Assembly: GCA_964503615.1 (NCBI GenBank)
Contig: CAZDBA010000038.1
Span: forward strand, 1 to 32,818
Origin: CAZDBA01 sp964503615
Lineage (GTDB): Bacteria; Planctomycetota; Planctomycetia; Pirellulales; Pirellulaceae
Reading direction: 5' to 3'
Length of the DNA: 32,818 nt
A program made the position numbers and the translations under genes. The notes beneath the pieces were generated by a model that made no database searches, was not told the origin of the DNA, and was given only the letters and a program-made list of their open reading frames with translations. Each line of letters opens with the position of its first letter. Within the stretch, counting starts at the first letter, position 1. This document shows positions 22,620 to 30,854 of this stretch, piece after piece.

Positions 22620-24572
22620 ATGTTGAAAGAATCGTCAACTCGGATTCAAGCTACGTGTAATCAGTATGAAAAGATCCCCGTGCAGGTTTTCGAGCATGCA
22701 AACGACGCTTCCTCTGCGATCGCGAACAGAATTGCGGAACTGATTCGGGAACGAGCTGACGAAGATCGGCTCTGTGTTCTGGGGCTTGCTACTGGAAGCA
22801 CTCCGGTTGGTGTTTATAAAGAGCTGGTTCGGATACACAAAGAGGAAGGTCTTTCGTTCAAGAACGTGGTCACGTTCAATCTCGACGAATACTATCCGAT
22901 GCAGCCCAACGAGCTACAGAGCTACGTTCGCTTTATGAACGAGAATCTGTTCGACCATGTCGATATTCCCGTTGACAACATCAACATTCCAGACGGAACG
23001 ATTCCCAAATCAGAGGTGCAGGAGTATTGCGAGAACTACGAGACCAAGATCGAATTGATTGGTGGTATCGACATCCAGATTCTCGGGATTGGTCGCACTG
23101 GCCACATCGGTTTCAACGAACCGGGCTCCAGCAAGAATAGTTCGACTCGCTTGATCACGTTGGATAGAGTAACCCGTTCTGATGCCGCGTCTGACTTTTT
23201 TGGAGAGGACAACGTTCCACGACGTGCAATAACCATGGGCGTTGGAACGATTTTGAGTGCCAACGAGATCTTTATCATCGCCTTTGGTGAACACAAAGCT
23301 GACATTGTGGCTGAGGCTGTCCAAGGCGAAATTACGCCCAGCGTGTCAGCCAGTTTCTTGCAAGAGCATCCACGGTCCCGTTTCATTATGGATCGTTCTG
23401 CCGCACAGTCATTAACTCGCTACAGTTGCCCATGGCTGGTAGATCAAATTGAGTGGGACAAAACGATCACACGAAAAGCGGTTATCTGGCTGGCGCGAAA
23501 GTTGGACAAGCCGATTTTGAGCCTGACAGACGAGGACTACAACGAAGAAGGCCTGCAAGACTTGCTTGCGGACCATGGAACCGCGTATGAGATTAACATC
23601 GACGTCTTTCGGCAATTGAATTCAACGATCACTGGCTGGCCGGGTGGAAAGCCTGATGAGCTGAAACAACCGGGTGATCATTCCCGCGCGCACGACAACG
23701 TCTTTCCAAAGAAGATTTTGATCTTTTCACCTCATCCTGATGACGATGTGATTTCGATGGGCGGGACGTTGATTCGCTTGGTCGCGCAAGGCCACGAGGT
23801 TCATGTTGCCTATCAAACTTCAGGGAATATTGCGGTTTTCGATGACGATGCGATTAGTTTTTGCGACTTTATGACTGAGTTTAACCGGGCGTTTAATGTT
23901 GCTCCGGAAAAAACTTCAGAGCTTGAATGCCATATTGAAGAGTTTGTTAAAAACAAGAGCCCGGGACAGGTCGACAGTCCGGAGGTTCAGGAAATCAAAG
24001 GGTTGATTCGAAAGGTCGAGGCCAAAGCGGCGACTCGGCTGTGCGGCGTAAAAGAAGAGAATCTTCACTTTTTGAGCATGCCGTTTTATGAAACCGGAAC
24101 GATCAAAAAGAACCCAATCACAAAAGCTGATGTCGATATAATCGTGAATCTGTTGGATGAAATCCAACCTCATCAAGTCTACGCCGCGGGTGATTTGAGA
24201 GACCCGCATGGAACTCACCGGGTTTGTCTTAGCGCGATTTTACAAGCGATCAAATGCGTCGACCACCAGCCTTGGTACTCGACATGCGATGTGTTCCTCT
24301 ATCGCGGTGCCTGGCACGAATGGGAGCCACACGAGATCACAATGGCGGTTCCCTTAAGTCCCAAAGAGGTTTTGCTGAAGCGAAACGCAATTTTCAAACA
24401 CGAATCGCAAAAAGATCGCGCGGTGTTTCCGGGGCATGATCGGCGAGAGTTCTGGCAACGCGCGGAAGATCGAAACGCTGCAACGGCTCGATTATACGAC
24501 ACCTTGGGCCTCGCTGAATACGAAGCGATTGAAGGGTTTTTGCAATGGGACGGCGACAGCTCGTTTCTATAG
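22620..24572 (+). CDS. Glucosamine-6-phosphate deaminase fused to a PIG-L/LmbE-type deacetylase
   Basis: A 650-residue two-domain protein. The N-terminal NagB domain (about 20-280) should convert glucosamine-6-phosphate to fructose-6-phosphate and ammonia: GLATGSTPVGVYKEL at 55-69, NLDEYYPM at 87-94, GIGRTGHIGFNEPGS at 156-170. Compared with E. coli NagB (GNDGHIAFNE), the catalytic Asp141 is Thr160, while His143 and Glu148 are kept as His162 and Glu167. The C-terminal domain (about 360-640) is PIG-L/LmbE-like: SPHPDDDVISMGGTL at 370-384 and DPHGTHR later give the zinc ligands of N-acetylglucosamine-type deacetylases. Together they could deacetylate and deaminate amino sugars. Similar long NagB proteins are known in Bacteroidetes, from memory. 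It stands alone between repeat elements. Confidence 0.9.
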   Translation: MLKESSTRIQATCNQYEKIPVQVFEHANDASSAIANRIAELIRERADEDRLCVLGLATGSTPVGVYKELVRIHKEEGLSFKNVVTFNLDEYYPMQPNELQSYVRFMNENLFDHVDIPVDNINIPDGTIPKSEVQEYCENYETKIELIGGIDIQILGIGRTGHIGFNEPGSSKNSSTRLITLDRVTRSDAASDFFGEDNVPRRAITMGVGTILSANEIFIIAFGEHKADIVAEAVQGEITPSVSASFLQEHPRSRFIMDRSAAQSLTRYSCPWLVDQIEWDKTITRKAVIWLARKLDKPILSLTDEDYNEEGLQDLLADHGTAYEINIDVFRQLNSTITGWPGGKPDELKQPGDHSRAHDNVFPKKILIFSPHPDDDVISMGGTLIRLVAQGHEVHVAYQTSGNIAVFDDDAISFCDFMTEFNRAFNVAPEKTSELECHIEEFVKNKSPGQVDSPEVQEIKGLIRKVEAKAATRLCGVKEENLHFLSMPFYETGTIKKNPITKADVDIIVNLLDEIQPHQVYAAGDLRDPHGTHRVCLSAILQAIKCVDHQPWYSTCDVFLYRGAWHEWEPHEITMAVPLSPKEVLLKRNAIFKHESQKDRAVFPGHDRREFWQRAEDRNAATARLYDTLGLAEYEAIEGFLQWDGDSSFL

Positions 24573-24593
24573 AGTCCTAAGGCCAAACTTTGT

Positions 24594-24663
24594 TGGAAAC
24601 CCGACGCGTAAGTGAGGAATGATGGAGATCGGCAAGTTTCCTCGCTAACGCGTCGGGTTACCA
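24594..24663. repeat. Long inverted repeat, downstream copy
   Basis: Arms 24594-24619 and 24638-24663 (26 bases each, 3 mismatches) flank an 18-base loop. The core is aacccgacgcgt. It starts 22 bases after the NagB/PIG-L stop and could end its transcript as a hairpin, although no T tract follows. The minus-strand reading gives TRRVSEE, a peptide I remember recurring in planctomycete intergenic regions. Confidence 0.85.
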
Positions 24664-24710
24664 TTTGCACGCGTCGGGTTACCATTTGCACACATCGAGT
24701 TACTATTTGC
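24648..24710. repeat. Three tandem 21-bp repeats
   Basis: Copies at 24648-24668, 24669-24689 and 24690-24710 of acgcgtcgggttaccatttgc. The first two are identical; the third differs at four positions, all G-to-A or C-to-T. The period of 21 keeps frame on the minus strand (repeats of VQMVTRR). The array grows out of the right arm of the inverted repeat beside it, with a partial fourth unit possibly at 24711. No spacers, so not CRISPR. Confidence 0.9.
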
Positions 24711-24746
24711 ACGCAAATAAACGGCGAGTAACTTGAACTCTAAACC

Positions 24747-27065
24747 TTACGCGGCGCGGCGAGTTGTCTTGCGTGTTTTCGATTTGTCGGGACGGGTGTT
24801 CGGCATCTTTACGATCATAGGATCGTCTTGTTCGTCGTTTGTTATAGCGGCCGATTTGGCAACTTTCTCGAATACGAAACCCAGCGGGCCGATGATGAGT
24901 GCGGGCAGCAGGATCAGATCGCAAACAAGTGCGATGGCCAGCAAGGAAACGATCGCATAAGCGAATTGTTGAGGTGGTACAAACTGGCTGAATGCAAATA
25001 TGATGAGCCCAGCGCTGCAGATCAGCGAAGTGTAAAGCATGGGCCGAGCGCATTGCCGTACCGTCTTTGTGACCGCTTTTGCTGGGCAAGACTCCTGCTT
25101 GCGCTGGCGAACGTACCACTCGATGAAATGTAACGTGTCGTCCACAGCGATTCCCATTCCAACACTCGCGGTCAAAATCGTTCCGATGTTGACTCGGCTA
25201 CCTAACCAGCCAATCGCACCAAAAAACAATAACGCGGGGAATACGTTAGGGATCATGGCGACCAATCCCACCAAAAATCCTCTCAGAATCAACATCACGA
25301 CGGGTGTGATAATCGCAAACGCCATTAGAAAACTGTTGGCCAGATCGCGGAACAACTGATGCCGGCCAGCCGCGGACAATGGCCAGACACCGGTTAAGAT
25401 CAATTCAGGAGGTTGTTCCAAAGTCTGGCAATACTCATCTGCTCGCGATTCTACAGATGCAAGAAGGGTTTCGTAATCACGATCGTTTTCCACACAAACG
25501 CCCAATCGGATTCGCCAGTAGCGAAATCCATCATCTTCGGCAATCAAGCGTCGATCGATCAGGCTTTGTTTATGCTCTTTGAGTTTCCCTTCCAGCATCC
25601 GGCGTTTCGCCGTCTCTCTTGCGGTTCGTCGCCAAGAGATTTTTGGTGACAGATTGGCTGTTGAGAAGGCGGAGCAAACGCTGTCGACCTGTTGAGACGC
25701 TCCATGGATTTGCATCACCGTTTTTAGCTGGTCCAGCATCGTCCCCTGCTCGGTGGGAAACTTAACCAGCACCTCAACCGATTCCAATGAAGTCCAATTT
25801 TTTTGGATCCAGTCGTAGTTTCGGATCACTTCGCTGGAGGGGCTAAACATCTTTGTGGGGCTAAGCGTTGTTTGAATTTTTCCAAGTCCTAACGTCGCTG
25901 CGCCCCCAAGCATTAGCATGACCAGTAATGTCGCAGAAGCGAATCCTCGCGACGGAAAACGGGTAGGATTCTGAGTAAGATTTGTTTCAGATTTCTTTGC
26001 TGCCAGAATGCTTTTGCGCTCCGATTCCGAAGCGGGAAACAGGGTCAGCAAAGCAGGAAACAGAGTGAGTAAAACGACCAGAGCGACCAAAATTGAGAGC
26101 GCGGAGAAAAAGCCGAAATGACGAACGGCTTCGATATGGCTAGTTGAAAGCATAAGGATGCCGACACTGGTGGTTAGCATGGCCATCGTGGTCGGACGCC
26201 AGCCATAAGACAACGCGCCTTGGGCCAATTCGATGGGGGTGCTATTCGGAGCGTCCTGCATCACTTTTTTGTAATAACTGCAAAGGTGGACGCAGCCGGA
26301 TAGAGTCAAGACAACAACCAAAACGGGCATCAGAACTAACAGGCCGTTAATCTTGAACCCCAAGATTGTCACCAGAGAAACGCCCGACAATGCCGCAAAT
26401 CCAGCCACGACCATCGTGATAAAAGTCAGTCGCCAGGAACGTAGGCATAAGAACGACATGCACACGGCGAGAAAGATTGCTGGAATGCTCAGCAGAAGCG
26501 AGTGGTTGGTCGATTTGTCAATTTGCGAACTGATGTAGGAACTGCCACCGACACGAACATCTTGTCGCGTCAGGCCCACGACCGAGTCGACTTCGCTCAT
26601 CAACGTTCGCACGCAAGCTTTGCGGTTTTCCCGCCCTCTATGCGAGAGCCGGATTACGATCCCCGATGTCTGTCCGTCCCCGCCCAGGAATACGTTTGCC
26701 AGACGTCGCCGCGATTTTTCCTCGCTCAAACCAAGGCCGCTATCGGCTAGTTTGTCCAGAACCGCCTTGCCATTCATCACACCACGAAATTGACCTGAGC
26801 CGCCAACATGAGCCTGTAGTCGATTGGTTAAGTCGGTTAAACGAGGATCTTCCATGGTACAGCCAGGCCAGCTGATCAGGATGTCGTCATCATGTCCGAA
26901 CATCGCCAGGAATTGATCGTACCGCTCCCGTTCGACGGTCCCGTTTGGCAACCAAGTATGAACGTCTTGCGTGTTCGTTTGAGTTTTCGTCGCTATGTAG
27001 ATTAGGGCCGGGGCGATAAGAATCGACCAAGCGACAATCCAGCGAAAAACAGTCGGTGGTACCAT
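24747..27065 (-). CDS. MMPL/RND-superfamily membrane transporter
   Basis: A 772-residue inner-membrane protein with the two-fold RND/MMPL plan: one membrane helix near the N-terminus (about 6-25), a large periplasmic loop (about 26-190), a cluster of five helices (about 192-345), another helix at about 378-400, a second large loop (400-590) and a final helix cluster (590-745). The second half has GMGIAVDDTLHFIEWYVR, the conserved Asp pair of the proton relay in the sterol-sensing-like region; the corresponding place in the first half lacks the acidic pair. Such proteins move lipids, hopanoids or drugs across the membrane. The C-terminus is basic (KTRKTTRRAA). No periplasmic adaptor or outer-membrane partner is adjacent. 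The substrate is unknown. No clear ribosome site. Confidence 0.9.
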   Translation of the reverse strand: MVPPTVFRWIVAWSILIAPALIYIATKTQTNTQDVHTWLPNGTVERERYDQFLAMFGHDDDILISWPGCTMEDPRLTDLTNRLQAHVGGSGQFRGVMNGKAVLDKLADSGLGLSEEKSRRRLANVFLGGDGQTSGIVIRLSHRGRENRKACVRTLMSEVDSVVGLTRQDVRVGGSSYISSQIDKSTNHSLLLSIPAIFLAVCMSFLCLRSWRLTFITMVVAGFAALSGVSLVTILGFKINGLLVLMPVLVVVLTLSGCVHLCSYYKKVMQDAPNSTPIELAQGALSYGWRPTTMAMLTTSVGILMLSTSHIEAVRHFGFFSALSILVALVVLLTLFPALLTLFPASESERKSILAAKKSETNLTQNPTRFPSRGFASATLLVMLMLGGAATLGLGKIQTTLSPTKMFSPSSEVIRNYDWIQKNWTSLESVEVLVKFPTEQGTMLDQLKTVMQIHGASQQVDSVCSAFSTANLSPKISWRRTARETAKRRMLEGKLKEHKQSLIDRRLIAEDDGFRYWRIRLGVCVENDRDYETLLASVESRADEYCQTLEQPPELILTGVWPLSAAGRHQLFRDLANSFLMAFAIITPVVMLILRGFLVGLVAMIPNVFPALLFFGAIGWLGSRVNIGTILTASVGMGIAVDDTLHFIEWYVRQRKQESCPAKAVTKTVRQCARPMLYTSLICSAGLIIFAFSQFVPPQQFAYAIVSLLAIALVCDLILLPALIIGPLGFVFEKVAKSAAITNDEQDDPMIVKMPNTRPDKSKTRKTTRRAA

Positions 27066-27440
27066 ACAGGTGCGGAATTTGTTGTGACTACAACAAAAGT
27101 AATAGAGGGGTCATTTCTTGATACGGCGAATACTGTTGTCATCGGAATTCAAGACTTGCCAATTAACGATTTCGTCCTCAACCCCACCAAGCTGAATCCC
27201 CATTCACTACCAAATCAGTAAAAGACTCAGAATCGTTATATCTTCGCGCGTGAGATGCCCCAGAACGGGGCAGAAACGTGCAGTTGCGAGAGTTAGCTAA
27301 CCGAACCAAGTCAAGTTTGGTCCTAACTCGGAAATGTCAAGTAAGACACGACAGCCGCTCCCGTCCAATACAGCTTCGGCATTTAATCCACTCGCAAGGG
27401 AGTGGAGCCGGTGAATGACAGAAACAACCAGCCGGACTTT
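27066..27440. other. Intergenic region with three hairpins
   Basis: No gene seen between citrate synthase and the transporter gene. Three inverted repeats lie in a row: 27256-27272 (tgcccc-agaac-ggggca), 27290-27329 (gagttag/ctaactc enclosing accaa/ttggt) and 27388-27405 (ccactc-gcaagg-gagtgg). The last is 35 bases past the citrate synthase stop and may protect or end that transcript, but no T run follows it. The others could belong to the transporter leader. Confidence 0.55.
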
Positions 27441-28757
27441 TTAACGATCTTTGAGGGCGACGAAATCTCGTACGTGCGGTCCGGTATAGATTTGCCTTGG
27501 GCGGCAAATTCGTTTGTTTTCCGAGGCGTGCATCTCTTTCCAGTGTGCGATCCAACCTGGTAAACGGCCAATGGCGAACATGACCGTAAACATCGAGCGG
27601 GGAATTCCGATCGCTCGATAGATAACACCCGAGTAAAAGTCTACATTCGGATAGAGCTTTCGTTTTACGAAATATTCATCTTCCAAGGCGACTTTTTCCA
27701 GCTTTTGAGCGATCTCGAAAAGCGGATCGTTGATGTCCAGTTTCTGCAGCAAGGTATCGGAAGCTGATTTAATAATCCGAGCTCGTGGATCAAAATTCTT
27801 GTAGACACGGTGTCCAAAGCCCATCAAGCGGAAACCGTGCTCTTTGTCTTTGGCCATGTCAACGTATTTTTCAACATCGCCATCATCATCCCGGATCTGT
27901 TCCAGCATATTCACGACCGCTTCGTTGGCACCACCATGTAAAGGGCCCCAAAGCGCACAAATTCCTGCTGCAATCGATGCAAAAAGATTTGCATTTGCAG
28001 ATCCAACCATGCGAACAGTCGAAGTACTGCAGTTTTGTTCGTGATCGGCATGGACGATCAACAACATGTTGAGAGCCTTAACATAATCTGGATCCTGTAC
28101 GTACGGTTCGCACGGGACAGAAAACATCATTTGCAAGTAGTTTTCGCAATAGGAAAGATCGTTATCGGGATAAACGAATGGCTGCCCTATCGACTTTTTG
28201 TGTGCATAAGCTGCAATCGTGGGCAGTTTTGCGATTAAGCGATGGATGCAAACCTCTACGTCTTCCGGGTTCGTAGGATCCAATGCGTCTTGGTAGAACG
28301 TTGACATCGCACCTACAACACTAGACAGTGTTGCCATGGGATGAGCATCACGCGGAAAACCGTCGTAAAACATTCGCATGTCTTCATGCAACATCGTGTG
28401 GCTGCGGATCTTGTTACGGAAATCCTCCAGTTGTTGAACTGTCGGAAGTTCGCCATAAATCAAGAGAAAGCAGACTTCGACAAAGTCGCAGTTACCCGCC
28501 AATTCTTCGATCGGGTACCCACGATAGCGTAGAATTCCTTTTTCCCCATCCAAAAAGGTAATGTCGCTGGGAGTCGATCCCGTGTTTACATATCCTTCAT
28601 CAAGACAAATAAGTCCGGTTTCTTTGCGGAGTCGGGAAATGTCCAACGCTGTTTCGTTTTCCGAACCCACCAAAACCGGCAGCTTTACGTCGTGTTCGCC
28701 GCACTTTAAAGACGCAGACTCAGTTTTCGTTTTAATGCCAGGCTCCGCAGTGCTCAC
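27441..28757 (-). CDS. gltA: Citrate synthase
   Basis: Condenses oxaloacetate and acetyl-CoA to citrate, the first step of the TCA cycle. The 438-residue protein matches the hexameric type II enzymes of Gram-negative bacteria. Catalytic residues by comparison with E. coli GltA are His274 in WGPLHGGAN, His316 in GFGHRVYKN and Asp373 in NVDFYSG. Also seen are HADHEQNCSTSTVR at 236-249 and an N-terminal beta-rich part with FLDGEKGILRYRGYPIEEL. The start is GTG: ggag lies 7 bases upstream and no better start exists. The gene has a long 5' region (28758-29176) with hairpins. It appears to be a single-gene unit. Confidence 0.98.
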   Translation of the reverse strand: MSTAEPGIKTKTESASLKCGEHDVKLPVLVGSENETALDISRLRKETGLICLDEGYVNTGSTPSDITFLDGEKGILRYRGYPIEELAGNCDFVEVCFLLIYGELPTVQQLEDFRNKIRSHTMLHEDMRMFYDGFPRDAHPMATLSSVVGAMSTFYQDALDPTNPEDVEVCIHRLIAKLPTIAAYAHKKSIGQPFVYPDNDLSYCENYLQMMFSVPCEPYVQDPDYVKALNMLLIVHADHEQNCSTSTVRMVGSANANLFASIAAGICALWGPLHGGANEAVVNMLEQIRDDDGDVEKYVDMAKDKEHGFRLMGFGHRVYKNFDPRARIIKSASDTLLQKLDINDPLFEIAQKLEKVALEDEYFVKRKLYPNVDFYSGVIYRAIGIPRSMFTVMFAIGRLPGWIAHWKEMHASENKRICRPRQIYTGPHVRDFVALKDR

Positions 28758-29176
28758 AGTGTTCTCCAGGAACGCAATCGCGTTGTTTTTATTAGTATTG
28801 GGTTAATTTAGGGGGGCACCAAGGCAGAACGGTAACGTCTGCTTTCGACCCGAAACAAAACCCATCGGTTGTTTTTGGGAAGCTTCCAGTTTAACGAGTA
28901 AATGGCATTCGGAAAAGGATTGGTAGGCCAAGATAGTCTGTACCCGCACGGATATTTCAACTGGTTGATTCGAATTCCGCCTCGACAGCCACCAGAACAC
29001 AAGCAATCTTGAGCTGGGGAAGATCTAACAGAATCAAGCAGGATCCCAAGCCAATGATCGGTTCAATTTAGGCAAATATTTAGAAAGTCGGCGACTCAAT
29101 TGAATGCCCGGTGGTTTGGTAGAGGCTAATAAGCCATAAGGCTCTACAAATCAACTCCGTGATACAGCCCAGAATA
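28758..29176. other. Intergenic region with a structured leader of citrate synthase
   Basis: No supported gene in 419 bases. Two overlapping minus-strand frames of about 65 codons (28803-29006) lack a ribosome site or known domain. A hairpin with a GNRA-type loop lies at 28824-28842 (gcaga, bulged a, cg-gtaa-cg, tctgc), and an A/T-rich stem follows around 28847-28877 (aaaacc-catc-ggttgtttt). These could belong to the citrate synthase leader or a small RNA. No known riboswitch class is recognised. Confidence 0.45.
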
Positions 29177-30802
29177 CTACTTCCAGCCCGCACTTTGGGT
29201 CTGCTCGGCCAAGTAGGGCGGAAGCTCGACGTCCGGGAGCAAAACCTCGAACGGAACTCGTTTTCGCAACATGGTAAGGTGTTCTTGGAACTTCCCTGAC
29301 CGTTTTTTTTCCACGATTTTCTCTTCGATTCCTGCTTGAGCCTCAGAGAACGAAGTGATGGTATCTTCTTCACGTTCTACGACGCGGACAATGTGGAGCC
29401 CATCGCGCGATTCAATGATCTCACTCAACTGACCGACCGGGATGGTAAACAAGGCCTCTTCGACTTCGGTGTACACCAAAGCTCCTTTACCGATCCAGTC
29501 ATGTTGTCCACCCTCAGAGGCAGTAAAACCCTGCGAGGCGCGTTTTGCGACTGCCTCAAAAGGAGCGCCGTAAACGACTTCGTTGCCCAGTTCCGTTATC
29601 AGCCGTCTTGCTTCGGCACGGTCTGGGGTTTTCGAGTAACGGACTGCCAGTTCTTCCCATCGCACTCGCGCCTTGTTTTTGTAACTATCGAGGTTCGCAT
29701 GATAGTAATCCAATAGCTCCTCGTGACGAATGTCGGTGTCAACCTTGAGCTTTTGCGAGACAAAGAACCGCATCAACTGTTCCTTGGCCCAATCGTTTCG
29801 AAATCGACGCAACGAGCTACCTTGTGTGCGAAGCTTCATATCGAATGCGTGAGCCGATGACAAATTTCCTTTGCTCAAAATCTCTGGTAGAGCTTTATTG
29901 TCAAATTCTGCGCTCGCCGATTCGATTACTGCTTCCACGTCAGCTTCGGGTGGCAAGCCGTTGATGGCATCGATCCAGAGCATTTTTGAGTCGATAAATT
30001 TCGGAATCAGTCGCTTTATTACCGTACCTCTAAGTTGCTTTTTAACATCGTCTGGGGCATTGCCAGCCCGTTGTTCGATAAGTTGATTGGCTTCGAATAT
30101 CATGTCTGCCACAAATATCGGCTCACCGCCAACAACTGCCACGACCTGTTCAGGAGAGTATTCTTCGACGTCCGGTTCTTGTTTTTGAACGGTGGAAACC
30201 AGTGTGTTGTCCGGTTGGGAATTGGCCGGAGGGCTAACGGTTACTTGAACATCGGCAGCTGGTTTACCTGGAGCAGGCGGAGAAACAAAATCGGTCGAAA
30301 ATTCGGATGATTTTGTGACGTTAGGTGGCTTAAAACTGAAATTAGGCTTGGTCTGTTTTTCGGCTGCGGGTTTGAGATTGCTCAATTGAGCATTTTGCTC
30401 TGCTACCGAAGGCGGGCGAAAATCATTTCGGCTGGCAGACCCAGATGCAGCTGTTTTATTGCTTGGGACAGTAGGCGCCACAAAGTCAAAACTGGATTCG
30501 AAACTTTTAAGATCAGGTTCGGCCCTGCCAGGTTTTGAGGTCGAACCATCTGCGGTTGAAACGGCGGTACGTTTTTGTGGTTTGTCTGTGTCGAAACGAT
30601 CGAGCGCTGACAGCGCGGATGGTTTTGTATTTGATCCGCCCGTGAACAAGTTAGTGCTGTTGGTTGGTTGTTTTGTTTCGATCGAGCCGAGGGCGAAATA
30701 AGGATCACTGCTTTCAGTTAACTGTGGAGTAAGTGAAAATGCAGCGCTAGGTAAAACCGACGTAATCAAAGCGGCGGCCAGTAGATTGCGGAGACATAAC
30801 AT
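29177..30802 (-). CDS. Exported SurA/PpiC-type parvulin peptidyl-prolyl isomerase
   Basis: A protein of about 541 residues that should assist folding of exported proteins. The start ATG at 30802 (MLCLRN) is preferred over an in-frame TTG at 30811. Signal peptide: LLAAALITSVLPSAAFS. Residues about 25-215 are a low-complexity Ser/Thr/Pro/Asn/Lys linker, probably disordered. A SurA-N-like helical region follows (VVAVVGGEPIFVADMIFEANQLIEQ). The parvulin domain is near 380-490: RWEELAVRYSKTP, SEGGQHDWIGKGALVYTEVEEALFTIPVGQLSEII, then GLHIVRVVERE. The long disordered N-terminal linker is unusual for SurA. It lies 52 bases after the Mfd stop on the same strand, so it is probably in one operon with mfd. 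PpiC/SurA-like genes near mfd occur in other bacteria, from memory. Confidence 0.88.
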   Translation of the reverse strand: MLCLRNLLAAALITSVLPSAAFSLTPQLTESSDPYFALGSIETKQPTNSTNLFTGGSNTKPSALSALDRFDTDKPQKRTAVSTADGSTSKPGRAEPDLKSFESSFDFVAPTVPSNKTAASGSASRNDFRPPSVAEQNAQLSNLKPAAEKQTKPNFSFKPPNVTKSSEFSTDFVSPPAPGKPAADVQVTVSPPANSQPDNTLVSTVQKQEPDVEEYSPEQVVAVVGGEPIFVADMIFEANQLIEQRAGNAPDDVKKQLRGTVIKRLIPKFIDSKMLWIDAINGLPPEADVEAVIESASAEFDNKALPEILSKGNLSSAHAFDMKLRTQGSSLRRFRNDWAKEQLMRFFVSQKLKVDTDIRHEELLDYYHANLDSYKNKARVRWEELAVRYSKTPDRAEARRLITELGNEVVYGAPFEAVAKRASQGFTASEGGQHDWIGKGALVYTEVEEALFTIPVGQLSEIIESRDGLHIVRVVEREEDTITSFSEAQAGIEEKIVEKKRSGKFQEHLTMLRKRVPFEVLLPDVELPPYLAEQTQSAGWK

Positions 30803-30854
30803 GTCAGTCAATTCCCGGTACTTGGTCGAAATATTCGCCGCGAGATTACGAGAA

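Noticed and set aside
24648..24710. Possible CRISPR from three 21-bp copies
   Set aside because: Copies are directly adjacent with no spacers; it is a tandem repeat.
28962..28993. tRNA/tmRNA-like 3' end (gattcgaattccgcc ... cacca)
   Set aside because: No matching 5' acceptor strand, anticodon arm or tmRNA 5' signature is found upstream on either strand.
28803..29006. Overlapping minus-strand frames of about 65 codons before citrate synthase
   Set aside because: Two different frames look equally plausible, neither has a ribosome site or domain; treated as leader or intergenic sequence.
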